This document shows, one piece after another, positions 34,576-45,812 of a stretch of 64,000 nucleotides of DNA (position 1 is its first letter; each line of letters begins with the position of its first letter). The notes beneath the pieces are model-generated. The model saw only the letters and a list, made by a program, of their open reading frames with translations, searched no databases and had not been told where the DNA came from. The DNA is from Planctomycetota bacterium (GTDB taxonomy: Bacteria > Planctomycetota > UBA8742 > UBA2392), in assembly GCA_020638675.1 (NCBI GenBank), contig JACKID010000001.1:744001-808000 (forward strand), read 5' to 3'. Both the position numbers and the translations under genes were made by a program.

Positions 34576-35691
34576 GGACAGGTTCAGGATGATCGCGGTG
34601 ACGACCACCAGCGCCAGGCTGAGCGGGATCAGCTTCTTCCAGCCGAGGTTCATCAGCTGGTCAAAGCGGAAGCGCGGCAGCGTCCAGCGCACCTGGATGT
34701 AGAGCCACAGGAAGGCGCCGACCTTCACGCAGAAGATCAGGGGACCGGCAAGGCTCGCGACAAACGTGTCGGCACGCGGGTCGATGCCCGGGAAGGTCCA
34801 GCCGCCCAGGAACAGCAGCACGACCAGGCAACTCTGGATCACCATGCCGTAGTATTCGCCGAGAAAGAACATAGCGAACTTCATGCTGCCGAACTCGGTG
34901 TGGTAGCCGCCGATCAGCTCTGCTTCCGCTTCCGGGAAGTCGAACGGCAGCCGGTTGCTTTCCGCGTAGGCGCAAACCGAGAAGATGATGAACGCCAGCC
35001 AGCCCAACGGCCCCCGCACGATGCCCCAGCCGTGGTCGGCCTGGTTCAGGGCCATGTCGCCGAGGTCCAGCGTCCCGTAGGTCATGATCATGGCCAGGAT
35101 CACCATGAACATCGCGGCTTCGTAGCTGATCAACTGCGCGCCCGCACGGACGGCGCCGAAGAGGCTGTACTTGTTGTTGCTCGCCCAGCCGCCAAGTGAC
35201 AGCCCGTGAACCGCCAGGCTCAGAAACGCGAGCGCAAACAGCACACCCACGCCGAAGTCGGCGATCTGGTAGTTCACAAAGAAGTGGGTGCCGTCCTCAA
35301 ACGTAAAGGTAAAGCCATGGCCCCACGGGATGACGGCAAACGCCATCGCGATCGGGGCAAACACCAGGGCAGGCGCCAGGATGAACAGCAGGCGGCTGGC
35401 ACGACGCGGCACGAAGTCTTCCTTGAGGATCAGCTTGAACATGTCGGCCAGCGGCTGCAGCAGCCCGAACATGCCCCAGCCCGCCAGCGGGCCGAAGATC
35501 TTCCAGTTGGGCAGCCCGACCTTGGTCGGCCCGTCGCGTAACTGGATCCACGCAGCCATCTTGCGTTCAAGCCAGATCATGCCCGGAATCACGGTCATGA
35601 TCACGCCGAACACAACCAGCACCTTCGCCGCGTTGAACAGCAGCATCAGCGCGGTCTGGCCGGTGGTCAAATCTTCCGTACCAAGAAACAT
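34564..35691 (-). CDS. nuoH: NADH-quinone oxidoreductase subunit H, isolated from other nuo genes
   Basis: 375 residues, eight or nine transmembrane helices. NuoH signatures are ERKMAAWIQLRDGPTKVG, LLQPLADMFKLILKED, the PFDFPEAEAELIGGYHTEFGSMKFAMFFLGEY quinone-site loop, and LRxRFDQLM near the end (LPRFRFDQLMNLGWKKLIPLSL). The protein lines the quinone chamber of complex I. GGGG lies a few bases before the ATG. No other nuo gene is in this window, which is unusual because nuoH normally sits between nuoG and nuoI. Confidence 0.96.
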   Translation of the reverse strand: MFLGTEDLTTGQTALMLLFNAAKVLVVFGVIMTVIPGMIWLERKMAAWIQLRDGPTKVGLPNWKIFGPLAGWGMFGLLQPLADMFKLILKEDFVPRRASRLLFILAPALVFAPIAMAFAVIPWGHGFTFTFEDGTHFFVNYQIADFGVGVLFALAFLSLAVHGLSLGGWASNNKYSLFGAVRAGAQLISYEAAMFMVILAMIMTYGTLDLGDMALNQADHGWGIVRGPLGWLAFIIFSVCAYAESNRLPFDFPEAEAELIGGYHTEFGSMKFAMFFLGEYYGMVIQSCLVVLLFLGGWTFPGIDPRADTFVASLAGPLIFCVKVGAFLWLYIQVRWTLPRFRFDQLMNLGWKKLIPLSLALVVVTAIILNLSERS

Positions 35692-35733
35692 CCATACCCC
35701 ATGGATTGCGCGGTTACATTAGCGCCGGTAAGG

Positions 35734-36894
35734 ATGGATGCAACGGGTTTGATCCATGGCAACCGGCCTCGCAAGTTGACTGAAAACACACTGAAACAAG
35801 CGATCCTGCAGGCTGCCAAACGGCTCGGTTTCGAGCGCGTTGCCGTGTGCGCTGCCGAAGCGTCGCCGCATGCTTCGTACTTTGACGACTGGATCGCCAA
35901 GGGCCGGCACGGGACGATGGAGTGGCTGGCGAAGTATCCCGCCACGCGCAAGGACATCCGTTCGCGATATCCGTGGGCGCGCTCATACATCGTGCTCAGC
36001 ATGGATTATGCCCACGAGTTGCCGGCCAAGCTGCCGCCGAAGTCGGCGCTGCCCGGCATCGCGCGCTACGCCCGCGGCGCGGACTACCACGAGACACACA
36101 AGGACAGGCTGAAGAAGCTCGAAGAGGAAGTGCTGCGTATCGGCGGGCCGGAATCTCGCGCCCTGTGGTACCAGGACACCGGCGCATTTCTTGAACGCGA
36201 GCTGGCCGCAAAGGCAGGATTGGGCTGGGTCGGCAAGAACACCATGCTGATCGACCCGCGCCGCGGAAGCTGGACGCTGCTGGCGCTGGTGGTGACCAGC
36301 ATCGAATTGCCGCCCGACGCCCCCGGCACGGATCATTGCGGCACCTGCACGAAGTGCCTCGACGCGTGCCCCACGAACGCGTTCCCGGCGCCCTACCAAC
36401 TGGATGCCACCCGCTGCGTCAGCTACCTCACGATCGAGCACGACGGGCCGATCGACGAGTCCCTGCGCGGGGGAATGAGCCAGTGGCTATTCGGCTGCGA
36501 CATCTGCAACGAAGTCTGCCCATGGAACAGCAAGGCCCCGAAGCTGGCGCCGGACGTGCCAAAGGGATTGGCTGACCTGACGCTGTCGAAGATCTTCACC
36601 GGCAAACCAGAGCATCTGGAGAAGCGCATCGCCGGAACACCTTTGCAGCGAGCGGGCGTGTCAAAGCTGAAGCGCAACGCGGCGATTGTAGCGGGCAACC
36701 TGCAGGATGAGTCGCTGCTGCCGTCACTCGAGCAAGCCCTGATGACCGACGACGAGCTGGTGCAGGAGGCCGTCATCTGGGCGCTCACGCGCTATGGCGA
36801 GAAGGCCCGCGGAGCACTCGCCCGCGCGCAGAAGTACGTCGTCAGCGACGAGCTGCGCGACAGGATCATCTCCGCGCTGAAGGCACAAGGATAG
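35734..36894 (+). CDS. queG: Epoxyqueuosine reductase
   Basis: About 386 residues. The start is uncertain: ATGs at 35701 and 35734 are in frame and neither has a good ribosome-binding site. The enzyme reduces epoxyqueuosine to queuosine in tRNA using cobalamin and two 4Fe-4S clusters. Both cluster motifs are seen (CGTCTKCLDACPTNAF, and CDICNEVCPW with an upstream Cys in RCVSYLTIEH). DTGAFLERELAAKAGLGWVGKNT is the conserved core. The C-terminal HEAT-like helices contribute to tRNA binding. Divergent from nuoH. Confidence 0.94.
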   Translation: MDATGLIHGNRPRKLTENTLKQAILQAAKRLGFERVAVCAAEASPHASYFDDWIAKGRHGTMEWLAKYPATRKDIRSRYPWARSYIVLSMDYAHELPAKLPPKSALPGIARYARGADYHETHKDRLKKLEEEVLRIGGPESRALWYQDTGAFLERELAAKAGLGWVGKNTMLIDPRRGSWTLLALVVTSIELPPDAPGTDHCGTCTKCLDACPTNAFPAPYQLDATRCVSYLTIEHDGPIDESLRGGMSQWLFGCDICNEVCPWNSKAPKLAPDVPKGLADLTLSKIFTGKPEHLEKRIAGTPLQRAGVSKLKRNAAIVAGNLQDESLLPSLEQALMTDDELVQEAVIWALTRYGEKARGALARAQKYVVSDELRDRIISALKAQG

Positions 36895-36939
36895 GGCTTC
36901 CTCCGCGCAGCCCTTCTTGCAAACCGCGCTGCTGGAAAC

Positions 36940-36966
36940 GGGCGCAGCTTCGCTAGCGCTGCGCCC
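36940..36966. terminator. Hairpin spanning the end of the 745-residue gene
   Basis: 9-bp inverted repeat GGGCGCAGC / GCTGCGCCC around the stop codon of the minus-strand gene, 45 bases after the queG stop. Possible terminator for the convergent pair. No U-tract. Confidence 0.4.
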
Positions 36967-39190
36967 CGAAAATGACGTCGTCCAGCCAGATACGGTCGTC
37001 TTCATAGTATTCAGCCACGATGGAAATGAAGCCGATCGACTTGAGGACTTCCCTGACGTCGTTGTTACTGGCCGGACGCGGAAAGTCTTTGTCGTCAACC
37101 AGGCGCGGCAGGCAGTCAAACGTCCAGCCGCCGGCTGCGCTGAGGGGAATCTTGTAGTCGGTCCATTGGGAACCGTACATCCTTCCGATCGAGCGAGTCA
37201 GCGTGATCTGCTTCCCGTTGACCTTGCCGCTGATCAGCAGAGTAAAGTCGCGTTCGGAGGCGGGCGCCTTGCGCGCGCCCGATGCGTCGCCCTTCAGGCG
37301 GAATCGCAGGTAGCGACCGGAAAAGCGCGACAGGTCGCCGGTGAACTTGGGAGGGGCGAAGAATACCCAGTCCTTCTCCGTGGGATTGGCTCTGACGGCG
37401 CCGTCCTCCCAGAGCAGTGGCTTGCTGACGCCAGCCTGCACCCAGCCGTCGGTGTGCTCTTCAAATCGGCTCATGATGACGGGGCCGAAATCCTCGATCT
37501 CAAAAGCTCTGGCAGCGTCCTCGTACATGAGCCCAAGTTGGTTCACGATGTTCTCGGCAAGCGCAATTTCGACGGAAAACATCTCGCTGGTCGAATAGCC
37601 CTGAGGAAGGTACTTGTGCTCCTTCTTGTTCAGCTGCAGGTGCAGCGTGCCCAGGGCATCCACGGCCTTTTCGACCAGTCGCTCAAGATTCTCCACCCTC
37701 GCGAGATGGCGGGTCGTCGTTGCCTGCTGCAGCACTACTTCGAAAATCGTTGCTGCTTCCGCCGACAAGTTGCGCTTCAAGTCGAGCACGTGTTTGAGGC
37801 GCATATTGCGGTCGTGGCGCAGCCACTCGAGACCCAGGGATCCGACAATCGCGCCCAGGTTGTGCAGTGACTTGCGGCGCTGGCCCTGTTCACGAATCCG
37901 ATTGACCAGTCCGATCGCATCCGTTGCGCGCGACTTGATGAAGTTGTTCGACTTGTAGAAGTCCCCGAACAGCTCCGGATCCAGTTGGTAGACGCGCTCT
38001 TCCGATGCAAGGTGGCGGAGTGTTCGTAGCGCCCCTGGCAGCGACTTGAGCAGGGCCTCACTGCCGGAATCCGAGTTCAGGATACCATCGATCCGGCTGT
38101 CAGGTGTCGGCGCGGCCCGGTTCTTCCATGCCTCGCGCATTGAGTCGCCCCAGTCGAGCAGAGAGGCGAGGTCCAGCAGGCATGACGCCCCGTCCATGAT
38201 GCCTGTCTGCCACCTCAGCAGCGCATCTACTTTGTCGAGTCGCTGGCCGTTCTCCGCAAGGTTTGCGCGCAGGTTGTTGGCGTGCTTCTCATACGTCTGG
38301 TTGGCGGTCTCCAACGTGCGCTTCAAATAGTCCAGCGCGGCGGCGAGATCGGCCGCAGTTTCAAGCAATTCCTCCAGCAGCAGTGGATCGATACTGGGCG
38401 TTTGCATGTCGCCGGCGGAGGCGCACACTTGAAGGATATGCCTGGACACGGCCTCCCATGTGATCAGCTTGGCATCAAAGTAGGCGGCGCGGATGTGTGC
38501 ACATGGAACGTCCGAAATGTAGGTGGCCACCTTTCTCAAGTCGCTCAACCGCGCCTGATTTACGTAGCCGCTTTCAAGGGCCCGGCGTGCCGCTTCGCCC
38601 GGACTGCGGGCCGACCCTTCCCCGATGCCGCGCAGCAGCAGCCCGGCCTGCACGGCGTTCAGTCCCTTGTCCTTCAGAAGTTCTTCCACCTGCCGAAGGC
38701 GCCAGTCGAGGTAGCCCGGCATCACCTGTGCGAGCATCCGTCCCGCGATCAGGTATCGCCCTTCGTCGTGCAGCTTCTGGTCTACGTAGCGCGGAGGCTC
38801 GTTGGCGTCTCCGGGGTTCTTGCGCTTCACTTCCAGGGAGTCGTGCAGCAGCAGCAGGTCCGCGAGCGCAGCGTCGGCGCCGTCGCGCTTGTACACTTCG
38901 CGCCCGTAAGACTTCAGGACTTGCCAGCGCGCTGCACCGACGTCGTCGTGCTCGCCGGGTTTCAACCGGGCTTGCATGTCTCGAACCACCTGACGGAATG
39001 CGTTGGCGTCCAGCTTGTCCTTGGCCTGCTGCTGATAGGCCAGCCAGCCGGCTTCCATCGCGGCCTGATAGCTTTTTCCGGCCGCTTGTGCCTCGGCGGC
39101 GGCGTCTGCCGGAGTTTGTGGTGCAGGCTGGCTGATTCCGGAAGGGACGGCAACGCAGATCAGCAGTAGGGCAGGAATCAGTCGTCGCAT
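36953..39190 (-). CDS. Large exported protein of unknown function, 745 residues
   Basis: The ATG at 39188-39190 has GGAGG five bases upstream; an in-frame TTG at 39205 would overlap the previous stop but has no such signal. A signal peptide (RRLIPALLLICVAVPSGISQ) is followed by about 520 mostly helical residues. The C-terminal beta domain of about 160 residues (GWVQAGVSKPLLWEDGAVRANP, ISGKVNGKQITLTRSIG, WLDDVIFG) looks like a jelly-roll carbohydrate-binding module. It may bind a surface polysaccharide. It directly follows the 753-residue gene in the same orientation. Confidence 0.72.
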   Translation of the reverse strand: MRRLIPALLLICVAVPSGISQPAPQTPADAAAEAQAAGKSYQAAMEAGWLAYQQQAKDKLDANAFRQVVRDMQARLKPGEHDDVGAARWQVLKSYGREVYKRDGADAALADLLLLHDSLEVKRKNPGDANEPPRYVDQKLHDEGRYLIAGRMLAQVMPGYLDWRLRQVEELLKDKGLNAVQAGLLLRGIGEGSARSPGEAARRALESGYVNQARLSDLRKVATYISDVPCAHIRAAYFDAKLITWEAVSRHILQVCASAGDMQTPSIDPLLLEELLETAADLAAALDYLKRTLETANQTYEKHANNLRANLAENGQRLDKVDALLRWQTGIMDGASCLLDLASLLDWGDSMREAWKNRAAPTPDSRIDGILNSDSGSEALLKSLPGALRTLRHLASEERVYQLDPELFGDFYKSNNFIKSRATDAIGLVNRIREQGQRRKSLHNLGAIVGSLGLEWLRHDRNMRLKHVLDLKRNLSAEAATIFEVVLQQATTTRHLARVENLERLVEKAVDALGTLHLQLNKKEHKYLPQGYSTSEMFSVEIALAENIVNQLGLMYEDAARAFEIEDFGPVIMSRFEEHTDGWVQAGVSKPLLWEDGAVRANPTEKDWVFFAPPKFTGDLSRFSGRYLRFRLKGDASGARKAPASERDFTLLISGKVNGKQITLTRSIGRMYGSQWTDYKIPLSAAGGWTFDCLPRLVDDKDFPRPASNNDVREVLKSIGFISIVAEYYEDDRIWLDDVIFGAQR

Positions 39191-39201
39191 CTGGCCTCCG
39201 T

Positions 39202-41463
39202 TCAAGGAACTTCAATGATCCGCAGGCTCTCGTAGCGGATGTTTGCGTCGAGCTGGCCGGGGATGTAGCGGTCGTTCATCCACATCAGGCGCACCGTGTG
39301 CTGGCCGCTTAGACTGCCGAGGGGCAATTGCCCGATCTGCTGAACGCCCGGGTCGGAGCCGATGTTGAGCGTGCCCACCTTCTTGCCGTCGACGAACACA
39401 TCGACAATGAACTCGTACTCGTTGTCCAACGGCAGCGTGCTGTAGGTATGGTTCGTGACGCCGAGCGCGAGGTCGAAGTCGTTCGCGTTTTCTCCGAAGT
39501 TGAAGCTGTATTCCACCCAGTGGTCGTCGTCGAGCGACCATAGCCCTGGCCCCTCATTCTCATCCACGTGCCAGAGCCCTTCGTTCTGCACGGCGTCGTA
39601 GTCGCGCGGCCGGCGCTCAAGCACCAGCCCATCCGTCATGCGGATTTCGAGCGACGCGAGCTGGTCCTCGGTATCGGCTTCCACCGGCTGCAGTCCCGGG
39701 GCCGTCACCCACAGGCTGAGCAGCGGCTTGTCGTTTTCGAACAGGTAGACGCCGGTCGCCGATTCCATGCGGCGCGTCTGCGTGCCCGGATGCTCGTCAA
39801 TGATGGGCGTGGTGTTCGGCCACGCGGAGAAGCGGAACCAGACTTCGGTAACCGGCGTGCCGTCGCTGTCTCTCACAACGGTCAGCGTCATGCGCGGGCG
39901 GCGGTAGTCGAACTGAATCTGCTTGTCCGTGACGCCGGGCTGCACGACCTGCTCAACGTCCACATAGAGGTCGTGGCTGACCGTGAGCTGCAGCGGCTTG
40001 TCCGGCAGCGCGCCGAACTCGAACCAGCCCGTGGAATCGGTGTAGCTGACGCGCGGCTCCGCGTTCACGAGCAGCTTCAATACGGCACCCTCGACCGCCT
40101 TGCCGTCAGGGTCGACGACGGTGCCGGAAAAGCTCAGGTAGCCATCATTCGGAAATTGCATCGGCTTGAACGGCGTGCCGATCTCGGACACTTCCGCAAG
40201 CGGCACCTCGTTGTCGTCCTTGCCGTTTTCTGATGGCTCTACCACCGGGGCCTGCGGCTCCTGTTCCGGCAGCTTTTCGCAGCGTTTGGTCAGAACGGGC
40301 GATCCCGCACGCAGCAGGGTCACGAACGGCGGGTCGGCGAGGAAGTCCCAACTGCCGATCACCTTGGTCCCGGCGGCCGCCATCGGCTGAACCGAGAACG
40401 AGGCGAAAACCTGCTTCGCGCGGCGCGATTCCCAGCGGCGCGGGTCGATGCGCCCGGTGGGGGCCACGATCAGACCAGGCTCCGGGTTGCTGACGGAGAC
40501 TTCCAGCTCGTACGGCTCCTCGGGCGCCCAGAAGATGCCGATCTCGTTGGCCTCGCCCGCGCGCAGGTTGTCGTACGGCGCGCAATCGATAATGCGTTTG
40601 TCCTGCCAGTCACAGCTCAGCGCGTAGCGCGGGTAGTCGCTGGGCCAGCTCTTCGGCGTCGGCAAGTCCGCTTCGAAGAAGCCCTTCTCGTCGGTCGCCG
40701 CCTCCGTCATCACCGGCAGCAGCGGCCCGTTCAGGCGGCTCGTGGCCGGGAAGAACGTGTAGATGCGCACCTTTGCGCCGGGCACCTGGGTGTTGGTGAG
40801 CTGGCTCATCAGCTTGCCGCGCACGGGCGTCTTGACCATGGCGGGCGGGCTGTAGCCTTCGCGCGCCCAGTACTCGGCCCAGATTTCCGGCTCGGCCAGC
40901 TTGGCCAGGTCCAGCGGCAATTCTTCGCTGGACTCCTGCACAGCTTTCGGCGCGCTCACCTTGGTCGGCAGCCCGGCCGATCCGTTGTAGCGCTCGCGCG
41001 CAGCCTTCTCTCGGGGTGTGGGGTCGCGGGCGGATCGCGGGATGACTTCGGCGGGTTTGGCGGGTGGCTGTGTGGTCGGCTCCGGTGACTGGCCTGCCGG
41101 GCTCGGCCACGTTCCTTCTCGCGAGGGCGGTGTGCCGGACGGTGCGTCAGAGGACCTTGGAGAGTCGCTGCTTCGCGGCGTGTGCGGCTGACCCGCGCGC
41201 CTCTCCGGCACGCCGGTCAGCGGCAGCGCGGTCGGGTCCTGGGGCGAGTCAGACGGAGTGTGCTCGGTGCCTTGTGCGCCGTTGGGGGCAGTGTCGAACA
41301 CGTCCAGCGGCCCGTCGCCCCTGCGTGACTGGTGCGCTTCAGCGACATCACCCGCGTGGGGCGCTGTGAACGCACCCAGATCGGACAACACCCAAGCGAC
41401 CGCGCCGCCCGTGCACAGGACGACGGCCAAAGCCACGTACAGAAGTCGCGCTCGAGGATTCAT
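39202..41463 (-). CDS. Membrane-anchored surface protein with carboxypeptidase-regulatory-like domains
   Basis: 753 residues. An N-terminal transmembrane/signal anchor (LLYVALAVVLCTGGAVAWVL) is followed by about 130 disordered Pro/Ser/Thr/Arg-rich residues. At least two beta-sandwich domains of the carboxypeptidase regulatory/Cna_B-like type come next (VRGKLMSQLTNTQVPGAKVRIY and FSGTVVDPDGKAVEGAVLKLLV). The C-terminus is a galactose-binding-like domain (WVEYSFNFGENANDFDLALGV, LSGQHTVRLMWMNDRYIPG). A surface adhesin or glycan-binding role is likely, with no catalytic motif seen. Confidence 0.75.
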   Translation of the reverse strand: MNPRARLLYVALAVVLCTGGAVAWVLSDLGAFTAPHAGDVAEAHQSRRGDGPLDVFDTAPNGAQGTEHTPSDSPQDPTALPLTGVPERRAGQPHTPRSSDSPRSSDAPSGTPPSREGTWPSPAGQSPEPTTQPPAKPAEVIPRSARDPTPREKAARERYNGSAGLPTKVSAPKAVQESSEELPLDLAKLAEPEIWAEYWAREGYSPPAMVKTPVRGKLMSQLTNTQVPGAKVRIYTFFPATSRLNGPLLPVMTEAATDEKGFFEADLPTPKSWPSDYPRYALSCDWQDKRIIDCAPYDNLRAGEANEIGIFWAPEEPYELEVSVSNPEPGLIVAPTGRIDPRRWESRRAKQVFASFSVQPMAAAGTKVIGSWDFLADPPFVTLLRAGSPVLTKRCEKLPEQEPQAPVVEPSENGKDDNEVPLAEVSEIGTPFKPMQFPNDGYLSFSGTVVDPDGKAVEGAVLKLLVNAEPRVSYTDSTGWFEFGALPDKPLQLTVSHDLYVDVEQVVQPGVTDKQIQFDYRRPRMTLTVVRDSDGTPVTEVWFRFSAWPNTTPIIDEHPGTQTRRMESATGVYLFENDKPLLSLWVTAPGLQPVEADTEDQLASLEIRMTDGLVLERRPRDYDAVQNEGLWHVDENEGPGLWSLDDDHWVEYSFNFGENANDFDLALGVTNHTYSTLPLDNEYEFIVDVFVDGKKVGTLNIGSDPGVQQIGQLPLGSLSGQHTVRLMWMNDRYIPGQLDANIRYESLRIIEVP

Positions 41464-41512
41464 CGGCCACCAACACTACAAACGCGAGAACTCGTCGGTA
41501 GTTTCGTCCCGC

Positions 41513-42832
41513 TCACGCTTTGCGGCGGCGCAGAAGTGCTGCCGGCGCCAGCAGCGCCAGCAGCCAGATCGCCCTTGCGCCCTGCGCCGCAGAACAACCA
41601 CCGCCGCCCCCGCCTCCGCCACCGCCGCTGCTGCTGTTGCCGCCGCTGGTCGTGACGTTGAACGAGTTGCTGGTCGCACTGGTCAGGTTCACGGCCGAGA
41701 AGGTCAGGCTGTAGCCCGCTCCCGCCTGGTTGATCGAGAGATCGCTGAAGGTCGCCGTGCCGTTGACGGCCTGTACGATCAGGGTGCCCGAGAGCGTCCC
41801 GCCAGCGCCACCGTTCAGGCTTACGGCGACGAAGTGCGTCGCGCCGATCACCTTCGCGCTGGCAGCATCCTGGATTTCCACCACCGGCTGCGAGGTGAAC
41901 AGTGCACCGGGCGTAGCGCCGCCGGGTTGGTTCACGATGGCCAGTTTTGTCGCCGTCTGCGGCGTGCCGACGGTGAACGTCGCCGAGTTTGTACTCGTGT
42001 AGCCACTTGCCGTGAACGTGAGCGTGTAGCCGGTTCCCGCAAGGTCGATCATCAGCCCGCTGAAATTCACCGCGCCGCTCGCGGCCTGCACGGTGAGCGA
42101 GCCGCCCGGCCCCAGCACCGCGCCGCTGGTGCCCGTGCCGCCGGTGATCGCCACGGTAACCATCGTGGTGCTGTCGCCGGTGATCACCGCGCCGCCCGCC
42201 GTCTGCAACTCGACGATCGGCTGGGTAGTGAAGGCCGTTGCCGGCTGCGCACCCGCCGGCTGCTGCGAAACAACCAGCTTGTTCGCGCCGCTGCTCGCCA
42301 CCGTCTGCGTCGTGCCGACACACGGGCTGCCCGCCTGGTACAACACAACCGGGTAGGTCAGCATGCCGACATCGGCAGTGGTGACCTCGAAGTTGAAGGT
42401 TGAGCCAACGGTGGCAGTAGCCGAAACATCTACCGAGATGTGGAAATTGTAGACGCTGTAACCGCCGGGAATGCCGAAACCTAGACCGCTGATCGTGACG
42501 GGGAAACTGCTTGAAGATGCAGTTCCAATCACCTGGTCCGGCCCCGTAGGCTCAAACGTGTCGCTGTCGTTTTGATCCCACCAGACCTGGATCTGGGTGT
42601 AGTCGCTTGCGCCGGCCGTGCCATTGTTGCGTACGGTCAGCGACTGGAAAGTATCACCGAAGCTCGACAAACGGATGATCGCAAATGACTGGCAGTGACG
42701 CTGGGTCGCACCCTGCGGTACCGAACCAGCAGCGGGCTGTGTTGTCGGCGCAATCTGGTTGTCATCGGAGACGGTCTGGGCGTACAGCCCGGCGCACGCC
42801 AGCAGGCATGCGGCGACAAGCAGCAGCTTCAT
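41513..42832 (-). CDS. Secreted beta-repeat protein with Gly-Cys C-terminal sorting-like signal
   Basis: 439 residues with a signal peptide (KLLLVAACLLACAGLYAQ). The first third is a unique beta domain. The rest consists of repeated units of about 100 residues (TKLAIVNQPGGATPGALFTSQPVVEIQDA type) resembling filamin- or Ig-like surface repeats. The C-terminus is Ser/Gly-rich, then ten Gly, one Cys, a hydrophobic segment (IWLLALLAPAALL) and RRRKA. This Gly-Cys/helix/Arg plan matches C-terminal processing signals such as MYXO-CTERM or Synerg-CTERM and is shared with the gene at 60945-63986. Confidence 0.78.
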   Translation of the reverse strand: MKLLLVAACLLACAGLYAQTVSDDNQIAPTTQPAAGSVPQGATQRHCQSFAIIRLSSFGDTFQSLTVRNNGTAGASDYTQIQVWWDQNDSDTFEPTGPDQVIGTASSSSFPVTISGLGFGIPGGYSVYNFHISVDVSATATVGSTFNFEVTTADVGMLTYPVVLYQAGSPCVGTTQTVASSGANKLVVSQQPAGAQPATAFTTQPIVELQTAGGAVITGDSTTMVTVAITGGTGTSGAVLGPGGSLTVQAASGAVNFSGLMIDLAGTGYTLTFTASGYTSTNSATFTVGTPQTATKLAIVNQPGGATPGALFTSQPVVEIQDAASAKVIGATHFVAVSLNGGAGGTLSGTLIVQAVNGTATFSDLSINQAGAGYSLTFSAVNLTSATSNSFNVTTSGGNSSSGGGGGGGGGGCSAAQGARAIWLLALLAPAALLRRRKA

Positions 42833-42914
42833 GGAATCCTCCCCACGTCAGGATTCCGGCATTCTGACAACCATGTGAGTAAATGCACGAACTAATGCTG
42901 TGTCGCGATTCTGA

Positions 42915-43484
42915 CTACGGCTGCTTTGCCCACAGCCCGATCTTCTCGCGCTTGGCCATGTTCTCGGCGGCCTGCATGCGGTCGCGCAGGTCGGTGCCCT
43001 CGAACTCGCGGACGTCGCGGATGCGCACCAGCCCCTTGCTGAGCAGCGCCATGTTGACGTTCACGTAGCCGCCGGCGATTTCCTTGCCGGTGTCGGGGTC
43101 GCGGGCGCGCAGGTAGACCATCCCGTAGATGGTGTCGCTGTCGAGGTCGCTGTCGAGCGACGGCTTGATGTAGATCTCGTCTTCCGGCGCGAGGTATTTG
43201 GCCATCCACTCCTGCGCTTCGGCATACGTGTTCGGCGCTTCGTCTTCCGGCAGGCCCTCTACGCCCAGCAGGCGAATCTCGCGCTCGGTGGGGGTGTCGC
43301 CGTTCACGATCATGCGGTCCGGCGGGTAGATGTGCGTCGGGCGGGCGATGATCCGCCCGGAATCGTCGATCACCAGCTCTTTCTCAAGCTCAACCGGCTT
43401 GACCGGGTTGCCACGGTCATCCACCTGCTGGCTGATGCAACCCGAGAGCAGGAACACGGCTATGATGATGAGCAATGCGCGCAT
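42915..43484 (-). CDS. Staphylococcal nuclease-like lipoprotein, probably degenerate
   Basis: 189 residues from the ATG at 43482-43484, with GGGGAAA upstream; the in-frame extension to 43667 is the shadow of the kinase gene. The lipobox is FLLSGC. The C-terminal 130 residues follow the SNase fold (REIRLLGVEGLPEDEAP, YVNVNMALLSKGLVRI, RMQAAENMAKREKIGLW). The first catalytic Arg and a Glu are plausible, but the site of the second Arg (YGR in active enzymes) reads IYGMVYLR, so activity is doubtful. It may bind nucleic acid or have a structural role. Confidence 0.8.
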   Translation of the reverse strand: MRALLIIIAVFLLSGCISQQVDDRGNPVKPVELEKELVIDDSGRIIARPTHIYPPDRMIVNGDTPTEREIRLLGVEGLPEDEAPNTYAEAQEWMAKYLAPEDEIYIKPSLDSDLDSDTIYGMVYLRARDPDTGKEIAGGYVNVNMALLSKGLVRIRDVREFEGTDLRDRMQAAENMAKREKIGLWAKQP

Positions 43485-43512
43485 ACGTTTCCCCGATCGG
43501 TGTAACGCTTGA

Positions 43513-43548
43513 ACCCTGCCTACGTTGGCAACAAGGGCCGGGCAGGGT
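43513..43548. promoter_or_regulatory. Inverted repeat in the divergent nuclease/kinase promoter region
   Basis: 8-bp arms ACCCTGCC (43513-43520) and GGCAGGGT (43541-43548), separated by 20 bases, lie in the 106-bp gap between the divergent starts at 43484 and 43591. Arms two turns apart from centre to centre could be an operator for a dimeric regulator. No regulator is identified. Confidence 0.3.
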
Positions 43549-43590
43549 AGCATAGGTTCCAGCCCCAAGTCCCCCCAAGCCAGGGTATCC

Positions 43591-45789
<2,199 letters not shown>

Positions 45790-45812
45790 GGGAATTGCGC
45801 AGACTGGACGGC

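Noticed and set aside
43505..43557. GAACC-like matches in the nuclease/kinase gap as a sixth ECF promoter
   Set aside because: On the minus strand GAACC is followed after 16 bases by GCC, not CGT, and the plus-strand copy has CGT after only 7 bases.
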